Part shown: piece by piece, positions 14,608-22,804 of the stretch
Numbering within the stretch: position 1 is the first letter of the stretch
Layout: every line of letters starts with the position of its first letter
Origin: Lachnospiraceae bacterium
GTDB lineage: Bacteria > Bacillota > Clostridia > Lachnospirales > Lachnospiraceae
Assembly (NCBI GenBank): GCA_022776305.1
Contig: JALFIB010000160.1
Span: forward strand, 1-34,885
Length of the DNA stretch: 34,885 nucleotides
Reading direction: 5' to 3'
Position numbers and translations under genes: made by a program
The notes under the pieces: model-generated
Told to the model about the DNA's origin: nothing
Seen by the model: the letters and a program-made list of their open reading frames with translations, nothing else
Database searches by the model: none

Positions 14608-16113
14608 ATGAGTAGTTTAATTTTACTGCCGATTTTTTTGCCGGTCATCTCCGGAGCCGGCATGCTGATATCTTCGGCTGTATCAAAATGGAAAGAACGT
14701 CCCGAGCTGGGAACTTCAGGATTGAAAAAACTCCATATTCTTACGGTAGCCGTATTGCTGGTATCAGCCATTGTTGCTGTGTGTACGGCATGGAGCGGTG
14801 ATAGGAGCCTTACCTTGTTTTACTTGATGAAAGATATCCCAATCTATTTCCATATTGATGATATCGGACGTCTTTTTGTGACCCTCATCAGTATTATCTG
14901 GGTGGCGATCAGTATTTATTCCTTTGTGTATATGAAGCATGAAGGGGAAGAACGCCGGTTTTTCGGATTTTATCTTGTGGTGTACGGTGTTTTAGTCGCA
15001 CTTGTTTTTTCCGGAAATCTGGTGACCATGTATTTGTTTTATGAAATGATGACGCTGACTTCCATGCCTTTGGTCCTCCACAACGGATCGAAAGAGGCAA
15101 TCATGGCAGCTCTGAAATACCTATTCTATTCCATGTGTGGTGCCTACCTTGGATTGTTTGGGATCTTTTTTCTGTATAAGTACTGTGATACTCTGGCCTT
15201 TGTCCCGGGTGGATCCTTAAATCTTACCCTTTTAGCTGATCATCAGGGGATCGTCATGGTGGCTGTCTTTGCTATGTTGATCGGTTTTGGAGTAAAAGCC
15301 GGTATGCTGCCTCTGCATGCATGGCTGCCTACGGCACATCCGGTGGCACCCTCACCGGCATCTGCAGCTCTTTCCGGTATTATTGTAAAGTGCGGTGTCT
15401 TAGCTATCATCCGTACGGTATATTATGTGGTTGGGGCAGATTTTATCCGTGGGACATGGATCCAGACAGCATGGATGGTATTGACGCTTATGACAATATT
15501 TATGGGATCGATGCTGGCTTTCCGCGAACCTGTCTTTAAAAAGAGGCTGGCTTATTCTACAGTCAGTCAGGTTTCTTATATTTTGTTCGGTCTCTCAGCC
15601 CTTACGCCCACTGCCATGACGGGAGCACTGCTCCATGTGGTTTTCCACGCATTTATCAAGTGTACCCTTTTCCTTACTGCCGGAATCTTTATTTTCCAAT
15701 GTGGAAAGACGAGAGTGGAGGAATTGTACGGGATCGGCAAACAGATGCCAAAGACGCTGTGGTGTTATACCTTCGCTTCCCTTGCTTTGATCGGAATCCC
15801 GCCCACAAGCGGTTTTGTGAGTAAATGGTATCTGGCGCAGGGCGCTCTTGAAGCCAATATCGGTATTTTCAGCTGGCTTGGTCCGGTTGTGCTGCTGATC
15901 AGTGCACTTTTGACGGCCGGCTATCTGCTGCCGGTGACCACCAACGGATTTTTCCCGGGGAAAAACTGCGCCCAGACAGAGTGGAGAAAGCAGGAGCCGC
16001 CGTACAGGATGCTGATTCCCCTTGGGTTTCTTGCACTGATGTCTGTAATTCTCGGCGTATTCCCGAATCCGTTGATCCGCTTTTTCTCACAGATCGCTTC
16101 ATCAGTCATGTAA
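14608..16113 (+). CDS. Antiporter-like subunit 2 (NuoL/M/MrpD family)
   Basis: 501-residue membrane protein of the proton-pumping PF00361 family. The TM5 glutamate is in TMYLFYEMMTLTSMPL; the TM7 lysine in GFGVKAGMLPLHAWLPTAHPVAPSPASA; the next lysine in GIIVKCG. All key charges are kept, so it should be an active channel half. It is clearly related to, but not a recent copy of, the gene before and the gene after. AGGAGG precedes the start; 12 nt to the next gene. Confidence 0.92.
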   Translation: MSSLILLPIFLPVISGAGMLISSAVSKWKERPELGTSGLKKLHILTVAVLLVSAIVAVCTAWSGDRSLTLFYLMKDIPIYFHIDDIGRLFVTLISIIWVAISIYSFVYMKHEGEERRFFGFYLVVYGVLVALVFSGNLVTMYLFYEMMTLTSMPLVLHNGSKEAIMAALKYLFYSMCGAYLGLFGIFFLYKYCDTLAFVPGGSLNLTLLADHQGIVMVAVFAMLIGFGVKAGMLPLHAWLPTAHPVAPSPASAALSGIIVKCGVLAIIRTVYYVVGADFIRGTWIQTAWMVLTLMTIFMGSMLAFREPVFKKRLAYSTVSQVSYILFGLSALTPTAMTGALLHVVFHAFIKCTLFLTAGIFIFQCGKTRVEELYGIGKQMPKTLWCYTFASLALIGIPPTSGFVSKWYLAQGALEANIGIFSWLGPVVLLISALLTAGYLLPVTTNGFFPGKNCAQTEWRKQEPPYRMLIPLGFLALMSVILGVFPNPLIRFFSQIASSVM

Positions 16114-16125
16114 GGAGGATAGACA

Positions 16126-17598
16126 ATGAATGCAGCTATCTTTGCAGTTGTTGTACTGCTTCCTATGTTTGCAGGGGCACTGATCCCGCTGCTTCCCTTT
16201 AAAAACAGGGTACAGATGATGGTTTATACGGAGACAGCAGTGCTGCTTACCTCGGTGTTGGTCTTTCTGACGCTGATCAATAGGCCGGAGGAATCTTTCG
16301 TACTGTTCCGCTTTACGGGTAACCTGTCCATCAGTTTTCGTCTGGACGGATTGGGAACGGTGTTTGCAGGTATTGTCTCTGCGCTATGGCCACTTGCTAC
16401 CTTGTATGCTTTTGAATACATGAAGCATGAAGGACATGAAAAGATCTTTTTTATGTTTTATACCGTCACTTATGGTGTTACGCTGGGAATCGCCTTGGCA
16501 GAAGATATTGTCACCATGTATTGTTTTTATGAAATGCTTACACTGGTGACACTTCCCTTGATCCTGCACACGCTCACAAGGGAGGCCATCCTAGCCAGCC
16601 GTACGTACTTGTATTATATGCTGGGCGGTGCTGCTTTTGCTTTCATCGGAATGGTATTTATTTTAAGTTACGGAACCACTTCCAACTTTGTGCCGGGTGG
16701 GGTACTGGATATGGCGAAGCTGGGGGATGATACCACAAGGCTTTTAGTGGTTTATGTGCTATGTTTCTGCGGATTCAGCGTGAAAGCTGCCATGTTTCCG
16801 TTTTCCAGCTGGCTGCCTAAGGCCGGAGTGGCACCCACCCCTGTCACGGCCCTTCTTCATGCGGTGGCAGTGGTAAAAGCGGGGGCGTTTACGGTGATGA
16901 GAGTCACTTACTATAGCTTTGGAACGGATTTCCTGCGAGGAACCTGGGCCCAGTATGTGGTGATGGCCCTTGTGGTCTTTACCATTGTATACGGCTGCAG
17001 CCGTGCCTTAAAAGAAACACATTTGAAACGGCGGCTGGCCTGGTCCACAGTCAGCAACCTTTCTTATATTTTATTTGGCGTTGTGATGATGACGCCGCTG
17101 GGCCTTGTAGGAGCCCTTTCACACATGGTCTTCCATGCAGTGATGAAGATCAGCTCCTTTTTCTGTGCCGGGGCAGTCATTTATAAAACAGGGAAAAATT
17201 ATATCCATGAGTTAGACGGGTTAGGGCGGAAAATGCCAAAGGTATTTACAATCTTTACCATTTCGGCTTTTGCCCTTATGGGAGTTCCCGGGCTTTGCGG
17301 CTTTATTAGTAAATGGAATCTGGTGAAGGCAGCGGTATCAAGTGGAAATCCCCTTGCTTATGTGGGAATCGCGGCTTTGCTGGTTTCTGCACTGCTCACA
17401 GCGATCTATATGCTGTCTATCTCAGTACGGGCATTTTTCCCGGGAAAAAATTTTGATTACAGCAAGCTTCAGGGAGTGGAGGATCCCAATTGGATGATGA
17501 TGCTCCCTCTGGTGATTTTTGTAATAGCCATGTTTTATTTCGGCCTGCATTCGGCTCCGCTTGTGAAAGCATTGGAGTCTATTGCAGCCTTGATGTAG
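16126..17598 (+). CDS. Antiporter-like subunit 3 (NuoM/MrpD family)
   Basis: 490-residue member of the same family. The TM5 glutamate is in TMYCFYEMLTLVTLPLILH; the TM7 lysine in GFSVKAAMFPFSSWLPKAGVAPTPVTALLH; the next lysine in AVAVVKAG. It is closest in style to subunit 2 (shared EYMKHEG and FFPGKN patches near the middle and end), suggesting an old duplication. AAGGAGG precedes the start. The gene's end is 18 nt from the last gene. Confidence 0.92.
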   Translation: MNAAIFAVVVLLPMFAGALIPLLPFKNRVQMMVYTETAVLLTSVLVFLTLINRPEESFVLFRFTGNLSISFRLDGLGTVFAGIVSALWPLATLYAFEYMKHEGHEKIFFMFYTVTYGVTLGIALAEDIVTMYCFYEMLTLVTLPLILHTLTREAILASRTYLYYMLGGAAFAFIGMVFILSYGTTSNFVPGGVLDMAKLGDDTTRLLVVYVLCFCGFSVKAAMFPFSSWLPKAGVAPTPVTALLHAVAVVKAGAFTVMRVTYYSFGTDFLRGTWAQYVVMALVVFTIVYGCSRALKETHLKRRLAWSTVSNLSYILFGVVMMTPLGLVGALSHMVFHAVMKISSFFCAGAVIYKTGKNYIHELDGLGRKMPKVFTIFTISAFALMGVPGLCGFISKWNLVKAAVSSGNPLAYVGIAALLVSALLTAIYMLSISVRAFFPGKNFDYSKLQGVEDPNWMMMLPLVIFVIAMFYFGLHSAPLVKALESIAALM

Positions 17599-17616
17599 CG
17601 GAAGGGAGGAAAGACG

Positions 17617-19749
17617 ATGAATGGGATTTTATTAGCCATACTTGTATTTTACCCTTTCCTTGGGGGCCTGTTATCTTATGTTGTGGGCCTGAAAAATGAA
17701 ACCTACCGTGATTATCTGGCAGATTTTGTGACTGCAAGTGAATTTGTTCTGGCTTTGGCACTCCTTTTTGTATACGGAGGACGCGCGGGAGAGGCAGCTG
17801 TACTGGAATGCCATGTTCCGGAAATCTGCGGATTCGGCCTGAATTTTACGCTGGACGGATTCCGGCTGCTCTATGGGGCCATCGCTGCGCTGATGTGGAT
17901 GATGACTACCATTTTGTCACGGGAATACTTTAAGCACCATGGCAACAGGAACCGCTTTTATTTATTTCTCCTACTGACCCTCGGTGCTACCATGGGCGTG
18001 TTTTTGTCTGCTGACCTGTACACCACATTTATATTCTTTGAAATTATGTCCTTTACTTCATATGTATGGGTTGCGCAGGAGGAAAATGAGCCCTCATTGA
18101 AAGCTGCGATCACGTACCTTGCGGTGGCAGTCATCGGCGGCCTTGTGATGCTGATGGGGATTTTCCTTGTTTATCATGCCCTTGGGACAGTGGCCATGGA
18201 TGAACTTCTGGCTGCGGCAGCCCAATACCCGGATAAGAAACTGCTGTATATAGCAGGCAGCTGTATGCTCTTTGGATTTGGGGCGAAAGCGGGAGCTTTT
18301 CCGCTGCATATCTGGCTGCCAAAGGCGCATCCGGTGGCCCCGGCTCCGGCATCGGCCCTTCTCTCTGGCATTCTGACGAAGACGGGTGTGTTTGGCATTT
18401 TAGTGATCAGCTGCGGAATGTTCCTTCACGACAGTGCATGGGGCAGATTGATCCTGCTCATCGGAGTGCTCACCATGTTTGGAGGAGCGCTGCTGGCTGT
18501 ATTTGCCATTGATTTAAAACGGACCCTTGCCTGCTCTTCTATGTCCCAGATTGGATTCATCATGGTAGGTATCGGAATGCAGGGACTGCTGGGAGAGGAA
18601 AATGCCCTTGCGGTACACGGTACACTGCTCCACATGATGAACCATTCCCTGATCAAACTGGTTCTTTTTATGGCTGCAGGTGTGATCTATATGAACACCC
18701 ATGCGTTGGATCTCAATAAGATCCGGGGCTTTGGGCGGAAAAAGCCTCTTTTGAAAGCCATCTTTCTCACAGGCGCTCTGGCTATCGGTGGTATCCCGCT
18801 CTTCGGCGGTTATATCAGCAAGACTCTGCTCCATGAGAGCATCGTGGAATTCGGCGGCGGTTTTGTGATGCGGGCTGTAGAATACATCTTCCTGTTCAGC
18901 GGCGGCTTGACGGTAGCTTATATGACAAAACTGTTTGTGGCTGTCTTTGTAGAAAAAAATGAAGATGCGGCTGTACAGAAAAAATTCGATGAGATGAAAG
19001 CATATATGAATCCGGAAAGCACCTTTGCTCTTGCCGGAAGTGCGCTGATCCTGCTTCTCTGGGGCTTATTCCCCCACAAGCTTATGGACAGGGCGGCAGC
19101 TCTGGGACAAAGCTTTATGCATCTGGAAGAGTTTGGACATGTGGTATCCTATTTTAGCTGGAAAAATTTGTCCGGTGCATGCATCTCCATTGCCATCGGT
19201 GCTTTGGTATACTTATTGGTGATCCGCAAATTGCTTATGAAAAAGGAGCAGGGCGGAAAAACTGCTTATATCAATTGCTGGCCTGCATGGCTTGATCTGG
19301 AGAACCTGCTTTACCGGCCGGTACTTCTGGAACTGCTTCCGGCTGTCTGTGGAGCAGCCTGCATGGTTCTCGACCGTTTTGTGGACATGGCAGTCAAATG
19401 TGTGATTCCGGTCTGCCACGTAACCTGCCGTGTATTTGACAGCCTGCCGGATCTTCTTGTGGTGGGGCTTAGGAAGACGGTTTACCGTGACAGTCCGCTG
19501 CCCCATGAATTGCCGGAAGGAAATGCATTTACGCTGGCAGCCGGAAAAATATTAAACGGATGGCAGAAATTTGCAAACGCCACATGGCGCCGTAAAAACA
19601 AGACAGACAAAGATTATGTTCATATTTTAGCCGTTAAGAATGCGGAACTGAAAGAAAACAACATGATCATCGGGCGAAGCCTTTCCTTCGGGCTTTTGCT
19701 GGTGTGTATCGGGCTCTGCCTGACGCTGGTCTATATCCTGTGGTTGTAA
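17617..19749 (+). CDS. Large antiporter-like subunit 4 (MrpA/NuoL/HyfB-like)
   Basis: 710-residue membrane protein. The first ~480 residues are a PF00361 antiporter module: TM5 glutamate in TTFIFFEIMSFTSYVW, TM7 lysine in GFGAKAGAFPLHIWLPKAHPVAPAPASA, and a lysine in GILTKTG. The remaining ~230 residues hold a few further hydrophobic segments and a basic stretch (ATWRRKNKTDK) before a final helix, a longer C-terminus than MrpD. It may supply the role of the N-terminal half of MrpA, which is otherwise missing. Last gene of the operon; the stop is only about 5 nt from the repeat element copy 2, whose terminal hairpin is the first visible terminator. Confidence 0.9.
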   Translation: MNGILLAILVFYPFLGGLLSYVVGLKNETYRDYLADFVTASEFVLALALLFVYGGRAGEAAVLECHVPEICGFGLNFTLDGFRLLYGAIAALMWMMTTILSREYFKHHGNRNRFYLFLLLTLGATMGVFLSADLYTTFIFFEIMSFTSYVWVAQEENEPSLKAAITYLAVAVIGGLVMLMGIFLVYHALGTVAMDELLAAAAQYPDKKLLYIAGSCMLFGFGAKAGAFPLHIWLPKAHPVAPAPASALLSGILTKTGVFGILVISCGMFLHDSAWGRLILLIGVLTMFGGALLAVFAIDLKRTLACSSMSQIGFIMVGIGMQGLLGEENALAVHGTLLHMMNHSLIKLVLFMAAGVIYMNTHALDLNKIRGFGRKKPLLKAIFLTGALAIGGIPLFGGYISKTLLHESIVEFGGGFVMRAVEYIFLFSGGLTVAYMTKLFVAVFVEKNEDAAVQKKFDEMKAYMNPESTFALAGSALILLLWGLFPHKLMDRAAALGQSFMHLEEFGHVVSYFSWKNLSGACISIAIGALVYLLVIRKLLMKKEQGGKTAYINCWPAWLDLENLLYRPVLLELLPAVCGAACMVLDRFVDMAVKCVIPVCHVTCRVFDSLPDLLVVGLRKTVYRDSPLPHELPEGNAFTLAAGKILNGWQKFANATWRRKNKTDKDYVHILAVKNAELKENNMIIGRSLSFGLLLVCIGLCLTLVYILWL

Positions 19750-19863
19750 AAGGGAATGTCCTGAGATAACTGATCAAAAGGGAATGTTCCGAAATAACTG
19801 ATCAGCCGGCTGTGGCGCGAGATTCTAAATAAGAAGTGGTACTCTGGTTGAGGCGGGATTTTC

Positions 19864-20100
19864 CACGTAGAGACTGCTATGGTATATACGTGTTGGATAG
19901 AAGAAAATGTGAGTTGCCACGTAATGAATGTGGAAATTTACGTGTCAGACAGAAGAAAATGTGAGTTGCCATGTATGAATGGCTGAAAACTACATGTCTG
20001 ATAGAGGTAACAGTAATTTTCCATGTCGGGAATGTCAAAAACTACGTGTCGGATAGAGAAAAATGGGGTTTTTCGTGTAAGTAATTCTAAAATATACGTG
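19864..20100. repeat. Array of ~52-nt hairpin units, copy 2
   Basis: Five units with left arms at 19864, 19918, 19970, 20022 and 20074 (steps 54, 52, 52, 52). Arms: CACGTA/TACGTG (19864/19887); CACGTAA/TTACGTG (19918/19938); CATGTA/TACATG (19970/19991); CATGT/ACGTG (20022/20044, with a T-G pair); CGTGTA/TACGTG (20074/20095, with G-T and T-G pairs). Loops are 15-17 nt and often contain GAATG followed by a run of A. Spacers resemble GACAGAAGAAAATGTGAG plus TTGCC. Confidence 0.78.
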
Positions 20101-20364
20101 TGAAAAATGACTATCCCTCGTAAAAAAGGGAAGAGCGTTGCAAAATAGATGAGCAGTCTGATATCTCAATCTATGGAACAACGCTCCATTTTTCTTCAAC
20201 CCAAATGTATCACTGATTGCGATCAGATTGGCAACATCAGGAATACCCTTGCCTGTTTCCCATTTTGTGATTGCCTGTCGGGATACATTTAACCTTGCTG
20301 CAAGCTGTTCCTGTGAAAGGCTTGCTTTTTTTCGTTGTTCTCTTATTTTTTCTCCTAAACTCAC
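20035..20364 (-). pseudogene. XRE-family regulator truncated by repeat element
   Basis: The first ~58 residues are a complete Cro/CI helix-turn-helix: SLGEKIREQRKKASLSQEQLAARLNVS with RQAITKWETGKGIPDVANLIAISDTFG. From GLKKNGAL onward the reading frame runs through the terminal hairpin and array of the repeat element and encodes nothing recognisable, whereas relatives continue into a C-terminal domain at this point. A GTG at 20364 is the likely start: GGAGG lies 8 nt upstream and the family usually begins with (M)SLGEK; the frame also has an earlier ATG at 20379. The promoter is intact, so a short DNA-binding protein could still be made. Confidence 0.65.
20133..20186. terminator. Terminal hairpin of element copy 2, bidirectional terminator
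   Basis: GAGCGTTG (20133-20140) pairs with CAACGCTC (20179-20186), ATAGAT (20145-20150) with ATCTAT (20169-20174), and GAG (20151-20153) with CTC (20165-20167). T-rich stretches follow on plus (CATTTTTCTTC) and minus (CTTCCCTTTTTT). It would end the Mrp operon transcript and the truncated XRE transcript. Confidence 0.65.
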
Positions 20365-20396
20365 TTTTGGGTCCTCCAATCTTGTTTTGCAAGCTT

Positions 20397-20425
20397 ATCA
20401 TAGTTGTTTTTCAAAAATTTCACAA
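20397..20425 (-). promoter_or_regulatory. Promoter for truncated XRE gene
   Basis: Minus strand: TTGTGA (20420-20425), 17-nt spacer, TATGAT (20397-20402). A 15-nt dyad, GCTACT-TAG-AGTAGC (20447-20461), lies upstream and could be a regulatory site. Confidence 0.5.
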
Positions 20426-20544
20426 GAAATAACCGATTACATTTATGCTACTTAGAGTAGCGGGTATTAGAATTTTCTGCTTTTTCCACTGCTGAACAGA
20501 AATAATGGAAATGCAAGGAAGAGACAAGAGAGAAAATAATACTC

Positions 20545-20573
20545 TTGACATACTATATATTATATAATATAGT
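20545..20573 (+). promoter_or_regulatory. padR promoter with overlapping dyad operator
   Basis: TTGACA (20545-20550), 17-nt spacer, TATAGT (20568-20573). ACTATAT (20552-20558) and ATATAGT (20567-20573) form a dyad lying between the -35 and -10 boxes and covering the -10. PadR-type repressors commonly bind such A/T dyads in their own promoters. Confidence 0.65.
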
Positions 20574-20624
20574 GAATTAAACAATATTATAATAATTATC
20601 ACATATTTGCAAGGAGATGAGGCA

Positions 20625-20951
20625 ATGGTATTCAACACTGGTGCTGCGCTTCTGGATGCAATTGTTCTGTCAGTCGTCTCCAGAGAACCGGAAGGAACGT
20701 ATGGGTACAAGATCACGCAGGAAGTGCGTGAGGTACTGGATGTTTCGGAATCTACATTGTACCCTGTGCTGCGCAGGCTTCAAAAGGATGACTGCCTAAG
20801 CGTATATGACAGAGAATTTGGAGGAAGAAACAGGAGATATTATAAATTGACGGAGCAGGGTGCTCTGCAGCTGAATTTATATCGGGCGGAGTGGCAGAGT
20901 TATTCATCGAAGATAACGATGATACTTCAGGGAGGAGAGGAGTATGAATAA
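20625..20951 (+). CDS. PadR-family transcriptional regulator
   Basis: 108-residue winged-helix repressor. DAIVLSVVSREPEGTYGYKITQEV is the typical PadR start, followed by ESTLYPVLRRLQKDDCL (recognition region) and a wing, GGRNRRYYKLTEQG. The start at 20625 was chosen because AAGGAG stands 8 nt upstream; the frame extends to a TTG at 20607 without a site. Its end overlaps the next gene by 8 nt. PadR, HAAS-domain protein and DUF4097 protein form a widespread Firmicutes module linked to cell-envelope stress; the signal here is unknown. Confidence 0.92.
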   Translation: MVFNTGAALLDAIVLSVVSREPEGTYGYKITQEVREVLDVSESTLYPVLRRLQKDDCLSVYDREFGGRNRRYYKLTEQGALQLNLYRAEWQSYSSKITMILQGGEEYE

Positions 20952-21918
20952 GGAATCGTTTTTGAAGGAGCTATCTTTTTTACTGTCTGATCTGGAAGAA
21001 GACGAGAAAAAAGAAGCGCTGCAATATTATCAGGATTATTTTGATGAGGCAGGGCCGGAGCGGGAACAGGAGATACTGGCGCATATTGGCAGTCCTGAAA
21101 AAGTAGCAAGTGAAATTAAAAACGGGTTATTTGGGGATCCAGACAGAGGAGAATATACGGAGCGGGGTTATTATGATGAACGCTTTGACGAATATCACTG
21201 TGTACCGGACCGGTACACAAAGATTGTAAAAAGAAAAACATCAGGCGGCAGCTGGGAGGAGCAGGCTGGGTACGAAAAAAATAAGGCGCAAGACGGATCC
21301 GGAGAAAACAGGGCGCAAGACGGATCCGGAGAAAACAGGGCGCAGGCTGGATTCAGAGAAAGCAGGTCGCAAGACGAACCCGGGAAAAATAAGGCACAGG
21401 ATAGCACAGAAGACAATAGAACACAATACGGACCCGGAGAGAAGAAAACATATGCTGTGAAAACTACAGAAAAAGAAGATGAAAGGCAGCGGAACCGGAA
21501 AAATGGATTGCTGTTGCTTTTGCTGTTCTTGTTTTTCGGACTGCCCCTTGCCGGTTCGATCATTTCAGCGGGATTTTCTGTTTTGACTGCAGTCTTCGGA
21601 TGTGTGTTTGGAATTTTTGCAGGCCTTCTTTCTCTTATTGTGGGCGGTTTTGCTGCAGTGATTGGTCTGGTATGCGGAGGGGTTATGGTGATCCTGTCAG
21701 GTCTGGCAAATCTGGCTGCATTACCTATTGCTCTTATGACTGTTTGTATCGGATTTTTTATGCTCGGTGCCGCGGTGCTGGTAGGAATTGTGACAAAATG
21801 GGGATGTACTGCCGTAATTCCTGGTTTGTTCCGCTTTTGTATTGATCTTGTGGGTAAATGTGTAAGGTGGATCATCGGCCTTGTGGGAAGAGTGACCGGC
21901 AAAGGAGGTGCCAACTGA
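20944..21918 (+). CDS. HAAS-domain (DUF1700-like) membrane protein with repeats
   Basis: 324 residues in three parts. Residues 1-65 are the HAAS/DUF1700 domain (FLKELSFLLSDLEEDEKKEA, YQDYFDEAGPERE, IGSPEKVASEI), normally found next to PadR. Residues ~66-185 are a charged linker containing six 9-residue repeats (113-166). Residues ~187-300 are four hydrophobic segments rich in Gly and Ala, and the end is short and basic. It overlaps padR by 8 nt, and its stop overlaps the next start (TGATG at 21916-21920). It probably senses or relays an envelope signal to PadR; that is inference from the conserved gene pairing. Confidence 0.85.
   Translation: MNKESFLKELSFLLSDLEEDEKKEALQYYQDYFDEAGPEREQEILAHIGSPEKVASEIKNGLFGDPDRGEYTERGYYDERFDEYHCVPDRYTKIVKRKTSGGSWEEQAGYEKNKAQDGSGENRAQDGSGENRAQAGFRESRSQDEPGKNKAQDSTEDNRTQYGPGEKKTYAVKTTEKEDERQRNRKNGLLLLLLFLFFGLPLAGSIISAGFSVLTAVFGCVFGIFAGLLSLIVGGFAAVIGLVCGGVMVILSGLANLAALPIALMTVCIGFFMLGAAVLVGIVTKWGCTAVIPGLFRFCIDLVGKCVRWIIGLVGRVTGKGGAN
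21280..21441 (+). repeat. 27-bp coding minisatellite in HAAS protein linker
   Basis: Six tandem 27-bp units encode NKAQDGSGE, NRAQDGSGE, NRAQAGFRE, SRSQDEPGK, NKAQDSTED and NRTQYGPGE. The first two differ at only a few bases, the later ones have diverged. The period keeps frame. The encoded stretch is hydrophilic and likely disordered, between the HAAS domain and the membrane segments. Confidence 0.9.
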
Positions 21919-22712
21919 TGAAAAAATCAACGAAAAGGATGCTTATTTTCGCCTTGATCCTTTTTATGATGGGAGGCGCTTTTGGTATTGCCAGTATCTG
22001 CATGGGATTTCGATCCGATGATTTTCATGCTGTCATGGAAGACGGGCGGTTTGATTTCTCAAAAGCTTCAAAATGGGGCAAACAGATAAGTTCATTTTTC
22101 GGCGGAGCAGCAGCGGGAAAGACGGAATTTGATGAAAGGTATTCAGAAATAGAATCCCTTGATCTGGAGATCGGAGCTGCAGACTGTACCATCATACCAT
22201 CGGATACAGAGGAATGGCGGGTAAGCGGAAATAAGCTTCCTGATGGTTTTCAGTGTGTACAACAGGGAGATAAACTGGTCATAAACTGTAACAGTAGTTT
22301 CATAAATTTCTTTGGGGTTGGCACATCAAATGCAGAGCTTACTATAGAAATCCCAGATTCACAGCTATTAAAAGAAGTGCGCATCGACATGGGAGTGGGA
22401 GACTTGAGCGGTGATGCAGGAATGATCCGGTGCGAAAAAATGGACATTGATTCCGGTGTGGGAGATTGTGAACTCTGGGCAGATGTTACGGAAACGATCA
22501 CCATCGACGGTGGTATCGGTGATATTTCCATGAAGCTTTATGGGGAGGAAGAGGATTTTAACTATGACATTGATTGCGGTATCGGTTCAATTGACATTGG
22601 TGAGAAACGGTATGACAGCTTGGGTGCCGAGGCAAAGACCGACCATGGGGCAGAGAAAAAAGTGAAGATCGACAGCGGCATCGGCTCAGTCAAAGTCTGG
22701 TTTGAAAAATGA
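21918..22712 (+). CDS. DUF4097-family membrane-anchored beta protein
   Basis: 264 residues. One N-terminal membrane segment (about residues 7-28, after a KKSTKR basic start) anchors a domain outside the membrane. From about residue 80 the sequence is a string of short beta repeats with recurring GVGD, GIGD and GIGS turns (SGVGDCELWADV, DGGIGDISMKLYG, IDCGIGSIDIG, IDSGIGSVKVW), the pattern of DUF4097 right-handed beta structures. The start at 21918 was chosen from the strong AAAGGAGGTG and the overlap with the previous stop; an earlier in-frame Met at 21858 lies inside the HAAS gene. Partner of PadR/HAAS; molecular role unknown. Confidence 0.87.
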   Translation: MKKSTKRMLIFALILFMMGGAFGIASICMGFRSDDFHAVMEDGRFDFSKASKWGKQISSFFGGAAAGKTEFDERYSEIESLDLEIGAADCTIIPSDTEEWRVSGNKLPDGFQCVQQGDKLVINCNSSFINFFGVGTSNAELTIEIPDSQLLKEVRIDMGVGDLSGDAGMIRCEKMDIDSGVGDCELWADVTETITIDGGIGDISMKLYGEEEDFNYDIDCGIGSIDIGEKRYDSLGAEAKTDHGAEKKVKIDSGIGSVKVWFEK

Positions 22713-22729
22713 TTTTGTACGGCATTTTT

Positions 22730-22758
22730 GAATATTCTGGTCAGAACAGGTCATACTC
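22730..22758 (+). promoter_or_regulatory. Possible sigma-G-type promoter for spore protein gene
   Basis: GAATA (22730-22734), 17 nt, CATACTC (22752-22758). This resembles the forespore sigma-G pattern (GHATR, about 18 nt, CATnnTA) with one mismatch in the -10. Its place upstream of a spore-protein gene makes it plausible. Confidence 0.4.
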
Positions 22759-22804
22759 TAGAGGAAAATGAAAAGTAAGACAGGGAAAGGAGTATGGTCT
22801 GTTC

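Larger units (their letters stand above)
19754..20190. repeat. Hairpin-array element, copy 2
   Basis: Shares with 1207-1823 the left end (GAATGTTCCGAAATAACTG at 19782, followed by AGCC and GCGCGAG), a spacer with AAGAAGTGG and GATTTT, the ~52-nt hairpin array (19864-20100) and the terminal hairpin ending in CTCCAT. The left-end motif is duplicated here: GAATGTCCTGAGATAACTG also stands at 19754. It begins right after the Mrp operon and ends inside the coding region of a minus-strand XRE regulator. It has fewer units than copy 1 and a different spacer consensus, so the two are not recent duplicates. Confidence 0.75.

Noticed and set aside
10332-19749. Membrane-bound hydrogenase (Mbh/Hyf) operon
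   Set aside because: MbhD/E-like and NuoL-like subunits are present, but there is no NiFe large or small subunit and no iron-sulfur protein; an Mrp-type antiporter fits better.
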